Source of the DNA: an uncultured Micrococcaceae bacterium
GTDB lineage: Bacteria > Actinomycetota > Actinomycetes > Actinomycetales > Micrococcaceae
Direction: 5' to 3'
Assembly (NCBI GenBank): GCA_937896705.1
Contig: CALBOC010000240.1
Location: 1-7,182 of the forward strand
Length of the DNA stretch: 7,182 nucleotides
The notes under the pieces are model-generated. The model was given only the letters and a program-made list of their open reading frames with translations, was not told where the DNA came from and ran no database searches. The position numbers and the translations under genes are program-made. Below, in pieces: positions 5,778 through 7,182 of this stretch. How positions within the stretch are numbered: the stretch's first letter is position 1; every line of letters begins with the position of its first letter.

Positions 5778-7046
5778 TTAACGAATAACATCGATGATCA
5801 CATCTGGCGCGGTGTAGGCATCGGCTACTTCGACGGCGGCCTCTACCAGCTGGGTGGCGGCCGTAAAGTGTTCTGGAGTCTCGGTATACAGCGTGAACAG
5901 GCGCTCGCCTTCGGTGACGGTCGCACCGGGTTTAGCGTGCAGTCGGATGCCAGCGGTGGCCTGGACGGGTTGACCTTGGTATTGGCGGCCGGCACCGAGG
6001 CGCCAGGCGGCTTCGCCGATAGCACGGGCATCCATCCGGGAGACCACGCCGGATGCCGAAGCCGTGACGTGGTGTTCGTGGGTGGGAGTGGGTAATGGCG
6101 CGTCTGGGTCGCCGTGTTGTGCGATGATCATGGCCCGCCAAGAGTCCATCGCTTTGCCGTTGGCCAGATTCTCGGCTGGGTCGGCGTCAATGCCCGCACC
6201 GGCCAGCATGTGTTTGGCCAGAGTCAAGGTCAGTTCCACCACGTCGACGGGGCCCTGGCCGTTGAGTACCTCCAGCGTCTCTTCGACTTCGATCGCATTG
6301 CCCACGGTGTAACCCAGCGGGGTGTCCATGCGGGTGAGCACGGCGGTAGTGGCTACTCCGTGGGCCTTGCCCAGCCAGACCATTTTCTCGGCCAATTGCC
6401 GGGCGTCGGCCTCGTCCTGCATGAATGCGCCGGTCCCGGTTTTGACGTCTAAGACCAGCGTGTCGGTGCCTTCAGCCAGTTTCTTGGACATGATGGAAGA
6501 GGCGATCAGCGGCATCGAGTCCACGGTGGCGGTGACGTCTCGTAAGGCGTAGATCTTTTTATCTGCCGGGGCCAGTTGCGCGGTCGCAGCGCAGATAACG
6601 CCGCCGGGGTCTAGCAATTGATTTCGAATGTGTTCTTCACTCAGCTGCACCTGGAAGCCCGGAATGGATTCCAGTTTGTCCAGGGTGCCTCCGGTGTGGC
6701 CCAGTCCGCGCCCGGACAGCTGCGGCACTGCGACCCCGTAGGAAGCGACCAGCGGCGTCAACGGCAGGGTGATTTTATCGCCCACTCCCCCGGTGGAGTG
6801 TTTATCTGCCGTGGGTTTGCCCAGTGCGGAGAAATCCAATGTGGTGCCAGAGTTCAGCATCGCAGTGGTCAGGGCAAAGAGTTCGGCGTCGGTGAGGCCT
6901 TGGAAGTAAATGGCCATCGCCAGGGCTGCGAATTGCTCATCGGAGACCTCACCGGCCGTATAGGCGTTGACGATCCAGGTGATCTGGTCTTCGGTCAACG
7001 GTGTTCCGTTGCGTTTGGCGGTGATGATGTCTACGGCGGTGTGCAT
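5778..7046 (-). CDS. deoA: Thymidine (pyrimidine-nucleoside) phosphorylase
   Basis: The enzyme cleaves thymidine or deoxyuridine with phosphate to the free base and 2-deoxyribose-1-phosphate, in the cytoplasm. The helical N-terminal domain starts DIITAKRNG. Phosphate-binding KHSTGG lies at 82-87. The family signature SGRGLGHTGGTLDKLE is at 111-126. The substrate-contact set Arg169, Ser184 and Lys188 (spacing as in E. coli Arg171, Ser186, Lys190) sits in LRDVTATVDS and SSIMSKK. The 422 residues match the usual 430-440. ATG at 7046 has AGGA eight bases upstream, inside the last cdd codons. The gene starts 4 bp after cdd, whose product makes its deoxyuridine substrate. The alternative name pyrimidine-nucleoside phosphorylase (pdp), for enzymes that also accept uridine, cannot be excluded. 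Confidence 0.95.
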   Translation of the reverse strand: MHTAVDIITAKRNGTPLTEDQITWIVNAYTAGEVSDEQFAALAMAIYFQGLTDAELFALTTAMLNSGTTLDFSALGKPTADKHSTGGVGDKITLPLTPLVASYGVAVPQLSGRGLGHTGGTLDKLESIPGFQVQLSEEHIRNQLLDPGGVICAATAQLAPADKKIYALRDVTATVDSMPLIASSIMSKKLAEGTDTLVLDVKTGTGAFMQDEADARQLAEKMVWLGKAHGVATTAVLTRMDTPLGYTVGNAIEVEETLEVLNGQGPVDVVELTLTLAKHMLAGAGIDADPAENLANGKAMDSWRAMIIAQHGDPDAPLPTPTHEHHVTASASGVVSRMDARAIGEAAWRLGAGRQYQGQPVQATAGIRLHAKPGATVTEGERLFTLYTETPEHFTAATQLVEAAVEVADAYTAPDVIIDVIR

Positions 7047-7050
7047 GTGG

Positions 7051-7182
7051 CTAGTCCTGCAGGTTGTGGGGTCCGAAGGCTACTGGGAGGAGCTCGGCGA
7101 GGGTCACCGGTCCGTTGGCAGTGGCGATCGACAAGGTTGGTGCTGCGTGTTCATATAACACCTGGCGGCATCGACCGCACGG
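7051..7182 (-). CDS. cdd: Cytidine deaminase, C-terminal 43 residues (runs off the window edge)
   Basis: In the frame starting with the last base of the window, the minus strand encodes 43 residues before a TAG at 7053-7051. They begin PCGRCRQVLYEH, the second zinc motif (PCxxC) of homotetrameric cytidine deaminases, with both cysteines present. They end TLAELLPVAFGPHNLQD, the usual tail of the family. The enzyme deaminates cytidine and deoxycytidine to uridine and deoxyuridine. The first zinc ligand and catalytic Glu are outside the window. The deoA gene follows after 4 bp, and cdd-deoA is a standard actinobacterial pairing. Confidence 0.9.
   Translation of the reverse strand, partial: PCGRCRQVLYEHAAPTLSIATANGPVTLAELLPVAFGPHNLQD
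7055..7058 (-). promoter_or_regulatory. Shine-Dalgarno of deoA
   Basis: AGGA on the minus strand, eight bases before the deoA ATG, is the best-placed ribosome binding site in the window. It overlaps the final Gln and Asp codons of cdd, so deoA initiation is probably coupled to cdd translation. It supports ATG at 7046 as the start. Confidence 0.6.

Noticed and set aside
5544..6095. Plus-strand open frame of 183 codons opposite dedA and deoA
   Set aside because: It is antisense to two genes with clear family motifs, spans their junction, and its translation shows no recognisable domain; GC-rich DNA commonly leaves such frames open.
6967..7158. Plus-strand frame of 63 codons near the right edge
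   Set aside because: The opposite strand here encodes the start of deoA and the recognisable PCGRCRQ tail of cytidine deaminase, which explains the sequence better.

Overview
The window looks like chromosomal DNA of an actinobacterium of moderate to high G+C content. It has dense coding, GTG starts, 4-bp stop/start overlaps and an HDH-type adenosine deaminase. The order cytidine deaminase, thymidine phosphorylase, adenosine deaminase is a well-known actinobacterial arrangement. A Micrococcaceae-like host (Arthrobacter, Kocuria, Yaniella or Auritidibacter relatives) is my best guess, but the sequence alone does not prove it. TTA leucine codons are used in ordinary genes, which argues against a very GC-rich Streptomyces-type genome.

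Left part, plus strand. A membrane histidine kinase of the HisKA_3/NarL class (18-1163) overlaps its LuxR/NarL-type response regulator (1160-1807) by 4 bp. After 66 bp holding two small hairpins comes a membrane-anchored phospholipase D-superfamily protein of the cardiolipin synthase type (1874-3136). The kinase and phospholipase genes lack Shine-Dalgarno sequences. Each has a -10-like hexamer ending six bases before its ATG, so both may be leaderless.

Right part, minus strand, convergent with the first block across a 21-bp gap that contains a short hairpin. In transcription order it holds cdd (only the last 43 codons, running off the right edge), deoA, a DedA-family membrane protein, an adenosine deaminase and MazG. 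The junctions are 4 bp, 18 bp, a 4-bp overlap and 8 bp, so this is very probably one transcript. Its core is nucleoside salvage: Cdd deaminates (deoxy)cytidine, DeoA splits thymidine and deoxyuridine to base plus deoxyribose-1-phosphate, and Ada turns adenosine into inosine. MazG adds nucleotide-pool clean-up by hydrolysing NTPs to NMP and pyrophosphate. DedA is the odd member, a membrane protein of a family linked to lipid-carrier recycling and membrane homeostasis.

No gap exceeds 70 bp. I see no tRNA, rRNA, CRISPR array, insertion sequence or prophage gene. I found no evidence of a wholly new system. The most notable points are the dedA insertion in the salvage operon, the MazG C-terminal half that looks like a decayed second MazG domain, the two matching leaderless-type start sites, and a base-composition drop in the phospholipase D gene relative to the kinase.
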